This document shows, in pieces, positions 1 to 7,848 of a stretch of DNA of 32,226 bases. Source of the DNA: Clostridiales bacterium (GTDB lineage: Bacteria > Bacillota > Clostridia > Christensenellales > Aristaeellaceae); the NCBI GenBank assembly GCA_004556395.1, contig SFHK01000044.1, forward strand, positions 1 to 32,226, read 5' to 3'. Within the stretch, counting starts at the first letter, position 1, and each line of letters opens with the position of its first letter. The notes under the pieces are model-generated. The model was not told where the DNA came from and did not search any database. It worked only from the letters and a program-made list of their open reading frames with translations. Made by a program: the position numbers and the translations under genes.

Positions 1-1147
1 TAAAACTGCCGGGGAATGAATCAAGGTGTAAACCGACGATGGTTTTATACATGATACCGACGTCGGTTGCATTATACAGGTACTTATACTTCTTCTCGAA
101 TGTTTCCCAATTATGGCGCAGCTCATGCAGACTGCCATAATCGGAAGAAGCTTCTGCCACAAGCTTCCAAGTTCCATTGCACAGGACGGCAACAGAATAG
201 TCGCGTATGCTATCGCTTTTGTCTGATCTTGGAATATAAGATACTCTTCCTCGATCATAAATCACGTTTTGAATGAATTTATCCGCCGCGAGCTGCTGAG
301 CAGGAGCGGTCACATCTCTGGTAGCGCCACATCCTCTCGTGCAGACCTGTTTATATCGGAGATTTCCAACGTGCTGCGGCGCGCCCCATGCGTGATAGCC
401 GCATTGACAGCAGCTCAGGCTTTTAATGATGTCATTTTCGATGACCGCACCGCATGCGCATTTGAATTCTCCGTGTGGATGTAGGTCAGAGGGAATAAAT
501 TCATACTGATGACTGGTTCCATAGATGTTGCATTCTACAAGCGCGGGGACTTCCGGCTCCTCAATCGCCACCCATTTGATGCCGTTCTGGGTGCAGTAGG
601 CGGCGGCGAAGGATGTGGCGGGGGTATAGACGGTGAGGCGGGGGCAGCCTTCGAGGGCGGCGGTGCCGATGGATTTCACGCTGCCATAGATATAGAGCGT
701 ATCGAGCGCGCGGCAGTTATAGAAGGCGTAGTCGCCGATGCTGGTTACGCTCTGGGGGATGGTTGCCTGCCGGAGGGAGAAGCAGCAGGAGAAGGCGTAG
801 CTGCCCAAGGTTTTCACGCCGTTTCCGAGGTCAAGGCTGGCGATTCGCATGCAATAGTTGAACGCGCATTCGCCGATTTCGCGCACGCTGTTCGGGATGG
901 TGAGCTCGGTCAGGTTCTCGCAGTGATCGAAGGCGTAGTCGCCGATTCTCGTTACGGTGGCGGGAACCTCCAGCGTTTTCAGCTCCTTGCAATAGTAATA
1001 CGCGCCCTCGGCGATTTCCGTCACGCCGGAGGCGATGCGCGCGGCAGTGACATGACTTTCCCGGAATTCATAGGGAGCGCCCATATGCTCCGCGAGGGCA
1101 CCGCAGGAGAGCAGGAGGACGAGCAGGATGGACAGAAGCTTTTTCAT
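1..1147 (-). CDS. Secreted BspA-type leucine-rich-repeat protein with Cys-rich region (3' end beyond window)
   Basis: This frame is open from an ATG at 1147 to the left edge, giving 382 codons without a stop, so the C-terminus is missing. Residues 1-20 are a signal peptide (MKKLLSILLVLLL core). Cleavage could follow ALA; an LLSC stretch is a weak lipobox. Residues about 27-170 hold six 23-residue repeats of the pattern IGxxAFxxCxxLxxLxIPxSV, typical of LRR_5/BspA-type surface proteins. Residues about 233-275 carry CxC, CCxC and CxxxC clusters that resemble a zinc ribbon. The remaining 100 residues match nothing I recognise. An AAAGGA ribosome site lies 7 bases before the start. It follows the VWA gene on the same strand after a strong hairpin. 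The LRR part is very GC-rich, whereas bases 1-530 are much nearer 45% GC. BspA-type repeats usually mediate surface binding; the ligand is unknown. Confidence 0.85.
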   Translation of the reverse strand, partial: MKKLLSILLVLLLSCGALAEHMGAPYEFRESHVTAARIASGVTEIAEGAYYYCKELKTLEVPATVTRIGDYAFDHCENLTELTIPNSVREIGECAFNYCMRIASLDLGNGVKTLGSYAFSCCFSLRQATIPQSVTSIGDYAFYNCRALDTLYIYGSVKSIGTAALEGCPRLTVYTPATSFAAAYCTQNGIKWVAIEEPEVPALVECNIYGTSHQYEFIPSDLHPHGEFKCACGAVIENDIIKSLSCCQCGYHAWGAPQHVGNLRYKQVCTRGCGATRDVTAPAQQLAADKFIQNVIYDRGRVSYIPRSDKSDSIRDYSVAVLCNGTWKLVAEASSDYGSLHELRHNWETFEKKYKYLYNATDVGIMYKTIVGLHLDSFPGSF

Positions 1148-1174
1148 AGGAATATCCTTTCCGTCATACGCATT

Positions 1175-1204
1175 CGGCTGCCGCGCGGAGGGACGCGGCA
1201 GCCG
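1175..1204 (-). other. Strong hairpin between the VWA and LRR genes
   Basis: Bases 1175-1185 and 1194-1204 form a perfect 11-bp GC-rich stem with an 8-base loop. It sits just after the VWA stop codon and about 28 bases before the LRR start. On the minus strand no U-run follows it (AATGCG), so it looks more like an mRNA-processing or partial attenuation element than a full terminator. A T-run does follow on the plus strand, but no plus-strand gene ends here. Confidence 0.6.
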
Positions 1205-1210
1205 GTCTTT

Positions 1211-2695
1211 TTAGAAGAGCTCGATTTCGGCGATGCACACGCCGTAGTTTTTGTCCTTGTAGCTTTTTCCCTTGTATACGGTGTCGATCTGGATTCGGAC
1301 GCTGCTTCCCACGACGGCCTGCGGGAAGTCGATGCGCTGGGGCGTGCGGTCGTCCGTCAGGGTGAAGCTGCTGATGTACTGGTCGTCCACGTACACGCTG
1401 AGATCCTTCACGCGGGAGTTCTTATACCAGTATTCCATGCTCTTCTTGTTTACGCCCTTGCCGTTCACGATGGTGAAGCCCTCGATGAGATAGTCGTAGC
1501 CGTCCGTGGCGGAGAGCTTGATCCACGCGTTTTCATGCTCGCCCCACGCGTCCCACGAGGTGGTGTCCTTGCCGTCGATGACGCGGCTGGGGTATACGGG
1601 CGGGTTGTTCTTCTCATAGTACGAACTGGCGGTGACGGCGAGGTTTCCCGAGTAGGAGGAGATGGGCAGGCTGGTTTCGTGGTATACGTGTCTTTCGCCG
1701 CGGGCGGCGGTAAAGTCCTTGCCGTTGGCGTTGATGGTGGTGGTGCCTGTCTGCCTGGTGTTCGTGGTGGCGTGGAGTCCCGCGGACACGGGCATGCCGA
1801 CGATTTTTCGGGTGTCGGTGTGCTCGCCGTTGGCGTCCGGGTATTTGATGGTGTAGTTCACATAGCCGCTGCCGTTTCCGAAGATGTCCACGTCGTAGAG
1901 ATTCGCGGGATCGAGACGCAGAACCTTGCGCTCGTTGGAGCGTCCTTCCGTCTGCATGGTGCCGAAGGAGGTGCGGTTGTTGCTGCGGTTCAGCACCTCG
2001 CCGTTATAATCGATGGAAATATCCGCGTCGCCCTCCAGCCAGATGATGATCTTGCCGGATTCCAGAATGATCTCGGAGATGTCGGCGAAGATGAGGCCGA
2101 AGTCCTCCGGGTTGTTGACCACGAAGTACTTGGTCTTGTCGCTGGCGATGGTGCGCAGAATCTCTTCGCACATCAGGCGCTCCGAGCTAGTGAGGTTATG
2201 GAAGAAGCCGACGGTGTACACGTCCGCGCCGTTTACGAGTTTGAGCCGATCGGCCTGATTGTAGGCTTTGTCCACGTCACAGGTAGGGAGGCCGTCGCTC
2301 ATCACAATGACGCAGATTTTCCGATTGCGGTACGTACTCAGCTGACGCTCCACGGTGCTTTTCGCAAGGGACAGCGCCGCGTCGATTTGCGTTCTGCCGC
2401 CCGCGTTCAGTCGATCCACGGCGGTCAGGAGGCTGTAGCGGCCGCTTCCCGCGGGGATAAAGCGCTGAAGTATCTGCGCGTTTGTATTGAACTCCTCAAG
2501 CGCGATGTTTGAGTCGGCGGACTGATCCGCCACGTCGTCGATCAATTTTCCGGCGGCTTCGCGCAGCACGTAAATGGGCGTGCCGTCCATACTGCCGGAG
2601 GTGTCCACGACCAGCAGGAAATCGTAGTTATACGCGCAGGCCGACCAGCTCAGCGCCAGGAGAAGCGCCAGCGCGAAAGAGATGCATTTTTTCAT
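1211..2695 (-). CDS. Secreted von Willebrand factor A protein with C-terminal discoidin/NADase-type glycan-binding-like domain
   Basis: The product is 494 aa. I chose the ATG at 2695 because an AAGGGCGG ribosome site lies 7 bases upstream and a signal peptide starts right there; an in-frame ATG at 2713 would add six residues. Signal peptide: residues 1-21, with cleavage probably after ACA. A VWA domain spans about residues 27-210. Its metal-binding MIDAS motif DTSGS starts at residue 31, followed by GGRTQID with the MIDAS Thr and MSDGLPT with the distal Asp. The last 140 residues (YPSRVIDGKDTTSWD, then VRIQIDTVYKGKSYKD and IAEIELF) resemble the discoidin-like module often called the NADase-type glycan-binding domain. 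The middle part (residues 215-340) looks like a beta-rich linker. VWA domains of this type usually bind proteins or matrix through a divalent cation. It has its own promoter at 2729-2757. Confidence 0.88.
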   Translation of the reverse strand: MKKCISFALALLLALSWSACAYNYDFLLVVDTSGSMDGTPIYVLREAAGKLIDDVADQSADSNIALEEFNTNAQILQRFIPAGSGRYSLLTAVDRLNAGGRTQIDAALSLAKSTVERQLSTYRNRKICVIVMSDGLPTCDVDKAYNQADRLKLVNGADVYTVGFFHNLTSSERLMCEEILRTIASDKTKYFVVNNPEDFGLIFADISEIILESGKIIIWLEGDADISIDYNGEVLNRSNNRTSFGTMQTEGRSNERKVLRLDPANLYDVDIFGNGSGYVNYTIKYPDANGEHTDTRKIVGMPVSAGLHATTNTRQTGTTTINANGKDFTAARGERHVYHETSLPISSYSGNLAVTASSYYEKNNPPVYPSRVIDGKDTTSWDAWGEHENAWIKLSATDGYDYLIEGFTIVNGKGVNKKSMEYWYKNSRVKDLSVYVDDQYISSFTLTDDRTPQRIDFPQAVVGSSVRIQIDTVYKGKSYKDKNYGVCIAEIELF

Positions 2696-2728
2696 GGAAA
2701 CGCCGCCCTTCATTATAAGAATGTTTTT

Positions 2729-2757
2729 ATTATATACGAAAATGGAAGCGGTGTCAT
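2729..2757 (-). promoter_or_regulatory. Sigma-A promoter of the VWA-LRR unit
   Basis: On the minus strand, ATGACA (2752-2757) and TATAAT (2729-2734) are separated by exactly 17 bases. The -10 lies about 34 bases upstream of the chosen VWA start, in an AT-rich stretch unlike the surrounding coding DNA. Confidence 0.75.
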
Positions 2758-2815
2758 TGGAATATGAAAATATTAAAACTTTTTTAATATATACAGTTCG
2801 AACGCGTATAAGAAG

Positions 2816-2844
2816 CCCGCCCGCGGCGAAGAGCTGCGGGCGGG
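2816..2844 (-). terminator. Probable terminator hairpin after leuS
   Basis: Bases 2816-2824 and 2836-2844 form a perfect 9-bp GC stem with an 11-base loop, beginning 18 bases after the leuS stop codon. The tail (CTTCTTAT) is pyrimidine-rich but not a true U-run, so termination may be incomplete. Confidence 0.6.
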
Positions 2845-2861
2845 GGGAGAGGATAGGGGGA

Positions 2862-5276
2862 TTACACGACCACGTTCAGAAGGCGGCCGGGGACGTAGAC
2901 CATGCGCTTGACGGTCAGGCCGGCGAGCAGCTTCCGGGTTTCCTCGTTGGCGGCGAAGAAGTCGTTGGCGGCGTCGCGGGTGAGGTCGCTGGGCACCATG
3001 ACGCGGCCGCGCACCTTGCCGTTCACCTGCACGGCGATTTCGACCTCGTCCTTTACCAGCGCCTTCTCGTCGTACTGCGGCCACGGGGCGCGCACGAGCT
3101 CGCTGCCAAAGCCGCACAGCTCGTTGATTTCCTCGGTGATATGGGGCGCGACGGGGTTCAAAAGCTGAAGCAGCACGCGCATTTCGCCTCTGGTGACGCT
3201 GCCCCTGGCGTAGAACTGGTTCACGAGCGTCATCATCGCGGAGATGGCGGTGTTGTACTTCATGCGCTCGTAGTCCTCAGAGACCTTCTTGATGCAGGTG
3301 TGCACGTCGTAGGCCATATCCCTGGAGACGCCCTTTTCGTCGGTCATCATGTCCATCAGCTTCCACACGCGGTCGAGGAAGCGGCGGCAGCCGCGCGCGC
3401 CGTCGGTCTGCCACGGGATGGCCTGATCGAACGCGCCCATGAACATCTCGTATATGCGGAACGCGTCCGCGCCGATTTCGTCCACCACGTCGTCGGGATT
3501 GATAACGTTGCCGCGGGACTTGGACATCTTCTCGCCGTTGCTGCCGAGAATCATGCCGTGGCTGGTGCGCTTCATGTATGGCTCCTTTGTGGGAACCACG
3601 CCAATGTCATACAGGAAGCGGTGCCAGAAGCGGCTGTACAGAAGGTGCAGCGTGGTGTGCTCCATGCCGCCGTTGTACCAGTCGACGGGCAGCCAGTATT
3701 TGAGTTCCTCCATCGAGGCCAGTTCGCTGTCGTTGTGCGGGTCGATATAGCGCAGGAAGTACCAGCTGGAGCCCGCCCACTGCGGCATGGTGTCGGTCTC
3801 GCGCTTCGCGGGCCCGCCGCACTTGGGGCAGGTGGTGTTCACCCAGTCGGTCATGGCGGCCAGCGGGCTCTCGCCGTCGTCGGTGGGCTCGTAGTTTTCA
3901 ACGTCCGGCAGCTTCAGCGGAAGCTGGTCATAGGGCAGCGGAACCCAGCCGCAGCAGTCGCACTTCACCAGCGGGATCGGCTCGCCCCAGTACCTCTGGC
4001 GGGAGAACACCCAGTCGCGCAGCTTGAAGTTGACCTTGCGCTCGCCCAGACCCTTCTCCTGCAGGTATTCGATGATGGTCTTCTTGGCTTCCTTCACGCT
4101 CAGGCCGTTGAGGAAGCCGGAGTTGACCATGGTTCCGCTCTGAATGTCGGTGTAGGCGGCTTCCTGCACGTTGCCGCCCGCGACGACCTCGATGATCGGC
4201 AGGCCGAACCTGGCGGCGAACGCCCAGTCGCGCTCGTCGTGCGCGGGCACGGCCATGATCGCGCCGGTGCCGTAGCCCATCAGCACGTAGTCGGAAATCC
4301 ACACGGGAATCTCCGTGCCGGTGACGGGATTGATGGCGCGCAGACCCTTGATCTCCACGCCGGTCTTGTCTTTGTTCAGCTCCGTGCGCTCGAAATCGCT
4401 CTTGCGCGCCGCGGCTTCGCGGTAGGCGGCGATTTCGTCGTAGTTGGCGATGCGGTCCTTATACTTCTCTACTAATGGATGCTCGGGGGAGATAACCATG
4501 TAGGTCGCGCCGAACAGCGTGTCCGGGCGAGTGGTGAACACGCGCAGCTTGTCGCCGGTGGTCAGCGTGAAGTCGACCTCCGCGCCCTCGCTGCGGCCGA
4601 TCCAGTTGCGCTGCTGGGTGGCGACCTTCTCAATGAAGTTCACCTCGTCCAGACCGTCTAAGAGCTTCTGCGCGTAGGCGGTGATGCGCAGCATCCACTG
4701 GCTCTTGACCTTGCGCACGACCTCGCCGCCGCAGCGCTCGCACACGCCGCCGACGACCTCTTCGTTCGCCAGACCCACCTTGCAGCTGGTGCACCAGTTG
4801 ATGGGCATCTCGTTCTTGTAGGCCAGACCGTGCTCGAAGAGCTTGAGGAAAATCCACTGCGTCCACTTGTAATACTTGGGGTCGGTGGTGTTGATCTCGC
4901 GCGTGTAGTCGAAGGAGAAGCCCAGCCGCTTCAGCTGCTCGCGGAAATGATCCACGTTCGTCTTGGTGACGATGGCGGGATGAATCTTGTTTTTGATGGC
5001 GAAGTTCTCCGTGGGCAGGCCGAACGCGTCGTAGCCGATGGGGAACAGCACGTTGTAGCCCTCCATGCGGCGCTTGCGGGCGATGATGTCCATGGCCGTG
5101 TTGGAACGCGGATGACCCACGTGCAGACCCGCGCCGGACGGATAGGGGAACTCGATCAGCGGGTAAAACTTCGGCTTTTCGTGGCTCGCCTCGGCATTCA
5201 GGCAGCCCGTCTCGTCCCAGTGATCCTGCCACTTTTTCTCGATGGTCTTGGGATTGTACTCCGGATACTTGCTCAT
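2862..5276 (-). CDS. leuS: Leucyl-tRNA synthetase
   Basis: This cytoplasmic class I enzyme charges tRNA-Leu with leucine using ATP. At 804 aa it has the normal bacterial LeuRS length. Visible landmarks are PYPSG followed by the HIGH-type signature HVGH (residues 52-55) and GYDAFGLPTENFA. A zinc module follows (CTSCK and CERCGG), then the CP1 editing motif TRPDTLFGATYM. A second Cys cluster (CDCCG, then CPKCGGP) and the KMSKS loop EKMSKSRGN (around residue 582) come next, and a C-terminal AVQVNGKVRG segment is present. The ATG at 5276 is preceded by AAAGGGTGA and then the T-box terminator, which fixes the start. Expression should rise when uncharged tRNA-Leu accumulates, because a leucine T-box lies upstream. 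It is housekeeping and unrelated to the carbohydrate genes nearby. Confidence 0.98.
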   Translation of the reverse strand: MSKYPEYNPKTIEKKWQDHWDETGCLNAEASHEKPKFYPLIEFPYPSGAGLHVGHPRSNTAMDIIARKRRMEGYNVLFPIGYDAFGLPTENFAIKNKIHPAIVTKTNVDHFREQLKRLGFSFDYTREINTTDPKYYKWTQWIFLKLFEHGLAYKNEMPINWCTSCKVGLANEEVVGGVCERCGGEVVRKVKSQWMLRITAYAQKLLDGLDEVNFIEKVATQQRNWIGRSEGAEVDFTLTTGDKLRVFTTRPDTLFGATYMVISPEHPLVEKYKDRIANYDEIAAYREAAARKSDFERTELNKDKTGVEIKGLRAINPVTGTEIPVWISDYVLMGYGTGAIMAVPAHDERDWAFAARFGLPIIEVVAGGNVQEAAYTDIQSGTMVNSGFLNGLSVKEAKKTIIEYLQEKGLGERKVNFKLRDWVFSRQRYWGEPIPLVKCDCCGWVPLPYDQLPLKLPDVENYEPTDDGESPLAAMTDWVNTTCPKCGGPAKRETDTMPQWAGSSWYFLRYIDPHNDSELASMEELKYWLPVDWYNGGMEHTTLHLLYSRFWHRFLYDIGVVPTKEPYMKRTSHGMILGSNGEKMSKSRGNVINPDDVVDEIGADAFRIYEMFMGAFDQAIPWQTDGARGCRRFLDRVWKLMDMMTDEKGVSRDMAYDVHTCIKKVSEDYERMKYNTAISAMMTLVNQFYARGSVTRGEMRVLLQLLNPVAPHITEEINELCGFGSELVRAPWPQYDEKALVKDEVEIAVQVNGKVRGRVMVPSDLTRDAANDFFAANEETRKLLAGLTVKRMVYVPGRLLNVVV

Positions 5277-5296
5277 CTTGGCTTATCACCCTTTAT

Positions 5297-5515
5297 AAAA
5301 AAATAAAACGCCTCCTGCCAAAGAGACGCGGCAACAAAGCCGCGCGGTACCACTCTTTTTGATCCGGCAGGATCCGCCTCTTTGCCCTGTATCGGGGGCC
5401 TCCGCCCGCACCATGGGGATGCTCCGGAATGAGTTCAGCCAACCTCGCCGCCGCCTCGCACCCACCGGCGGCTCTCTGCGCGCGAAAATCAGCCTACTGC
5501 TTTCCTTCATTGCCC
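5297..5515 (-). promoter_or_regulatory. Leucine T-box riboswitch leader of leuS
   Basis: On the minus strand, the conserved T-box core GAGTGGTACCGCG (about 5343-5355) lies in the leader between the promoter and leuS. Stem I upstream ends with GAACTCATTCCGGAGC, where the specifier codon CTC (5431-5433) encodes leucine and is followed by a purine. The 3' end is an intrinsic terminator: stem 5309-5314/5323-5328 followed by a U-rich tract at 5297-5308. Uncharged tRNA-Leu should pair with the specifier and the UGGU bulge, favour the antiterminator and switch leuS on. The specifier, T-box core, terminator and downstream gene all agree. Confidence 0.95.
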
Positions 5516-5519
5516 GCTT

Positions 5520-5547
5520 ATTATACCAGAAGAATGTAAATTGTCAA
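5520..5547 (-). promoter_or_regulatory. Sigma-A promoter of the leuS T-box leader
   Basis: On the minus strand, a consensus TTGACA (5542-5547) and a consensus TATAAT (5520-5525) are spaced 16 bases apart. The predicted transcript starts near 5513 and runs into the T-box leader. Confidence 0.85.
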
Positions 5548-5590
5548 GGAAAATCCGCACTTTCTTTCATGTCCGCAATGGAAAGGACTC

Positions 5591-5636
5591 TTGTAGCTGA
5601 AAAAAATGCGGAATCCGCAAAAAAAATCAGCTACAA
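5591..5636. repeat. Nested inverted repeat with A-tracts upstream of the leuS promoter
   Basis: The outer arms TTGTAGCTGA (5591-5600) and TCAGCTACAA (5627-5636) are perfect 10-bp inverted repeats. Between them is a smaller inverted repeat TGCGGAATCCGCA (5607-5619), flanked on both sides by 6-7 A residues. On the minus strand the inner hairpin followed by seven U residues would be a second terminator behind the 5671-5707 hairpin. The same DNA lies about 45 bases upstream of the leuS -35 box. Confidence 0.6.
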
Positions 5637-5670
5637 CGCATATTCGCTTTCGCGCATCAAACAACAAAAG

Positions 5671-5707
5671 GGGAGCCGCTGCGGAGCTGGGTTCCGCAGC
5701 GGCTCCC
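5671..5707 (-). terminator. Intrinsic terminator after the unknown membrane-anchored gene
   Basis: Bases 5671-5685 and 5693-5707 form a perfect 15-bp GC-rich stem with a 7-base loop, starting 8 bases after the stop codon at 5716. On the minus strand it is followed by CCTTTTGTTG. It separates this gene from the leuS promoter. Confidence 0.85.
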
Positions 5708-5715
5708 GGGTAGGG

Positions 5716-6900
5716 TTACAGCACCTCTCCGGTTTCCGCGTCGATGCAATAGTCGAGAATGGCCGCGTCCAGCCGGTTGGCTTCCGGAATTTCGACCCGA
5801 AAGATCCAGTAGGGACGCATGACGGCGAGGTCGCCGGATTCGTACATGGAGCTGTCCGGGATGTATTCCAGACCCACATAGACGATTCGCATGGCTTCGC
5901 TCGCCTGAAGATCGCCGTTGACGTAATCGGAGAACGTCTGCACGGCCTTTTCAAAGCTGATCACCTTGCGGGTTTCGCCGGGCGCCTGCACCTCGTAGAG
6001 GGAGGAGCAGTTCACGGCTTCCAGCCCGTGGCGGCTGTAGATGGCGTAGATGTCCGTGGGATTTATGGAAGCGCCGAAGAAGCCGGAGACCGGGGCGTAG
6101 TTGTAGACGGGGAGTTCGCCGAGACGCTGCTGAAGGTTCACGACGTAGAACAGCTCGTCGTCCTCGCAGTCGATATGATCGCGGACGAACACATGGATAC
6201 CCGCCGCCTTCTCCGCTTCCCAGAGGGGCAGGTTTTCCTGATAGCGCTTCTCGTACACCGCGGTGGTGACGGCCACGGTCTTGCTGCCGACGACGTCGAC
6301 GCCCAGCTTTTGAAAGACGCTCTGCGCGTTCTGGACGCACGATTCGCGGCTGCCCCACGAGAAGTCCGTTTCGGGGTACGCGTAGATTTTTTCAAACACG
6401 TTGACCGGCAGAATCTCCGCGTCGTGCCCGAACTTCGTCTTGCATACCAGAATTCCGCGCGAGCCTGCGCTGATTCGCGCGCCATCCTCCGTTTTGATGG
6501 TGAGGGAAGCGCCGTCATCCTCGGCCTGACGGGTCGTCCAGTCGGAAATGAAGTCCGCGCCGAGTAGCGAGCACACCTGCTCCTTGCGCCTGTACAGGTT
6601 CAGGGGCTTCACGACGGGGCAGGGCACGGACGCGGCCTTCGGGTTGGAGATGTACGCGTCGTAGACCGCGTTGCCGTCGATCCGCACGTAGTGGGTTTCC
6701 GAGTTCTTGGAAAGGTCAACCGGAATGGGCGTGGCCGGGGCGGGGTCGTCGTGCTGGATGCGCTTTTCCACCACGTCTTTGCTGCCGGCGGCCTGCGCGG
6801 CGGTTCCGGTGCTGCGCTGGCGAATCACGAGCACGCCGGCCAGCGCGATGACGGTAATGAGTGCAATGGCAATCCAACCGGATCGATTTCTGTTTTTCAT
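5716..6900 (-). CDS. Membrane-anchored extracytoplasmic protein of unknown family
   Basis: The product is 394 aa. The ATG at 6900 is chosen because GGGAGGG lies 6 bases upstream and a signal anchor follows; an open frame runs further upstream but has no such site. Residues 8-27 are one hydrophobic helix after a basic NRNR start, so the protein probably has a short cytoplasmic tail and a large outer domain. The outer part begins with a Pro/Ser linker and ends in a beta-rich segment (RPYWIFRVEI, then DYCIDAETGEVL) that resembles PepSY or YycI-like folds. I cannot assign a family. It lies downstream of an ECF sigma factor and its DUF4367-like partner, but a terminator (7067-7094) separates it from them, so membership in the same regulon is only inferred. 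Confidence 0.8.
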   Translation of the reverse strand: MKNRNRSGWIAIALITVIALAGVLVIRQRSTGTAAQAAGSKDVVEKRIQHDDPAPATPIPVDLSKNSETHYVRIDGNAVYDAYISNPKAASVPCPVVKPLNLYRRKEQVCSLLGADFISDWTTRQAEDDGASLTIKTEDGARISAGSRGILVCKTKFGHDAEILPVNVFEKIYAYPETDFSWGSRESCVQNAQSVFQKLGVDVVGSKTVAVTTAVYEKRYQENLPLWEAEKAAGIHVFVRDHIDCEDDELFYVVNLQQRLGELPVYNYAPVSGFFGASINPTDIYAIYSRHGLEAVNCSSLYEVQAPGETRKVISFEKAVQTFSDYVNGDLQASEAMRIVYVGLEYIPDSSMYESGDLAVMRPYWIFRVEIPEANRLDAAILDYCIDAETGEVL

Positions 6901-7066
6901 GAATATCCCTCCCGAATATTGGCTTGTGTTGGGTTCGTGGGGAAGCGCTTTATCCGCGCATAGGCATCGACCTCTTTTCTCCGTATGGACTCGATCCATA
7001 TAGAAAGTCGACACGTCCCGGCCGGCTGCAACACTTTTTTGAAAAATTTTTTCGAGAACCCTTTGA

Positions 7067-7094
7067 AAAAAATCGCTCCCCGGGCGGGGGAGCG
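7067..7094 (-). terminator. Intrinsic terminator after the DUF4367-like gene
   Basis: Bases 7074-7081 and 7087-7094 form a perfect 8-bp stem with a 5-base loop, 10 bases after the stop at 7105. On the minus strand it is followed by ATTTTTTTC. I see no good sigma-A promoter in the remaining 160 bases before the next gene. Confidence 0.85.
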
Positions 7095-7104
7095 AAGGCG
7101 AGGG

Positions 7105-7848
7105 CTATTTGCGGACCATGACGACGCTTTGGGCGATAGTCATCGCCGCGTCCTTTGTGCCCGCGCAGTCCACGATCAGGCAGCGGCTGTCGACGCTCCA
7201 CACGATCGTCGTCCAGATGCCCTTGCGAATCAGCACGGCGGGCTTGCCGTTGATCGTCACGGACTCGATTTCCGCGTTTTCGGTGTCCACCGTCCACCTT
7301 GCGTCCGGGCCGCTGTCGCAGAAGCGCAGCTCGGTGCCCGCGCGGTTCTGATAGACGACGGAATCGTCAAACACGCCCGTCAGCACGTAGCCGTCGGGGA
7401 TATAGCTGGGGTAGTAGTAACCGTTCCAGCCGGACGGCACGTCCAGATGGTCGTCGGAGGTTTCGAAGCCGAAGGAGGCCTGCCCGCCGTCGATGCGCAC
7501 GAAGAACCGCATCAGGTCTACGCGCACGCTCTGCACCGTGGCGACCGCGACGGTAAGGCCGATGTAGAAAACCAGAATCAGGCAGGCGGCGGCTCGTCCG
7601 GCCTTGGGAAGCGTTCGGACGGCGAAGCGGCGAAGGCTTCGGCGGCGAAGGCGGCGGTTCAGGCGGCGGATGGTCGGCTTTTCGGCGCGCGCAAGGCGCT
7701 CCCGCGCGGAGGGGTCGTCGCCGGTTTCCGCCAGAACCGCCTCAAGCGATTCCGCCTGATATTCCTGAAGCGCGATTTTCAGCTTCAGCGCCGTCAGTTC
7801 CTCGTCCAGCTCTTCGCGGGATTTGGGAGCCTGAATCGTGCTCTTCAT
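7105..7848 (-). CDS. DUF4367-like membrane protein, probable partner of the ECF sigma factor
   Basis: The product is 247 aa. Residues 1-60 are acidic and helical (a coiled-coil-like segment with EELDEELTALKLKIAL). Residues 59-77 are a very Arg-rich patch, residues 86-105 one membrane helix, and the rest is an outer domain with the motif YYPSYIPDGYVLTGV, typical of DUF4367 proteins. The domain order of cytoplasmic helix, TM segment and outer sensor resembles anti-sigma factors, though I see no zinc-binding HxxxCxxC motif. Its ATG overlaps the sigma-factor stop codon by four bases, so translation is coupled and the two products are probably made in fixed ratio. Function as an anti-sigma factor is inferred from context only. 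Confidence 0.82.
   Translation of the reverse strand: MKSTIQAPKSREELDEELTALKLKIALQEYQAESLEAVLAETGDDPSARERLARAEKPTIRRLNRRLRRRSLRRFAVRTLPKAGRAAACLILVFYIGLTVAVATVQSVRVDLMRFFVRIDGGQASFGFETSDDHLDVPSGWNGYYYPSYIPDGYVLTGVFDDSVVYQNRAGTELRFCDSGPDARWTVDTENAEIESVTINGKPAVLIRKGIWTTIVWSVDSRCLIVDCAGTKDAAMTIAQSVVMVRK

Noticed and set aside
1175..1212. Possible plus-strand intrinsic terminator (hairpin plus T-run)
   Set aside because: No plus-strand gene ends nearby, so I treat it as an intergenic hairpin of the minus-strand unit.
509..2512. Long plus-strand open frame (667 codons) opposite the LRR and VWA genes
   Set aside because: It is the antisense shadow of two real minus-strand genes with signal peptides, domains and ribosome sites; its translation is a low-complexity Gly/Val/Ala/Asp mix with no domain.
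2682..4475. Plus-strand open frame (597 codons) opposite leuS
   Set aside because: LeuRS is certain on the other strand; the frame arises from GC-biased third positions and reads as His/Val/Ala-rich noise.
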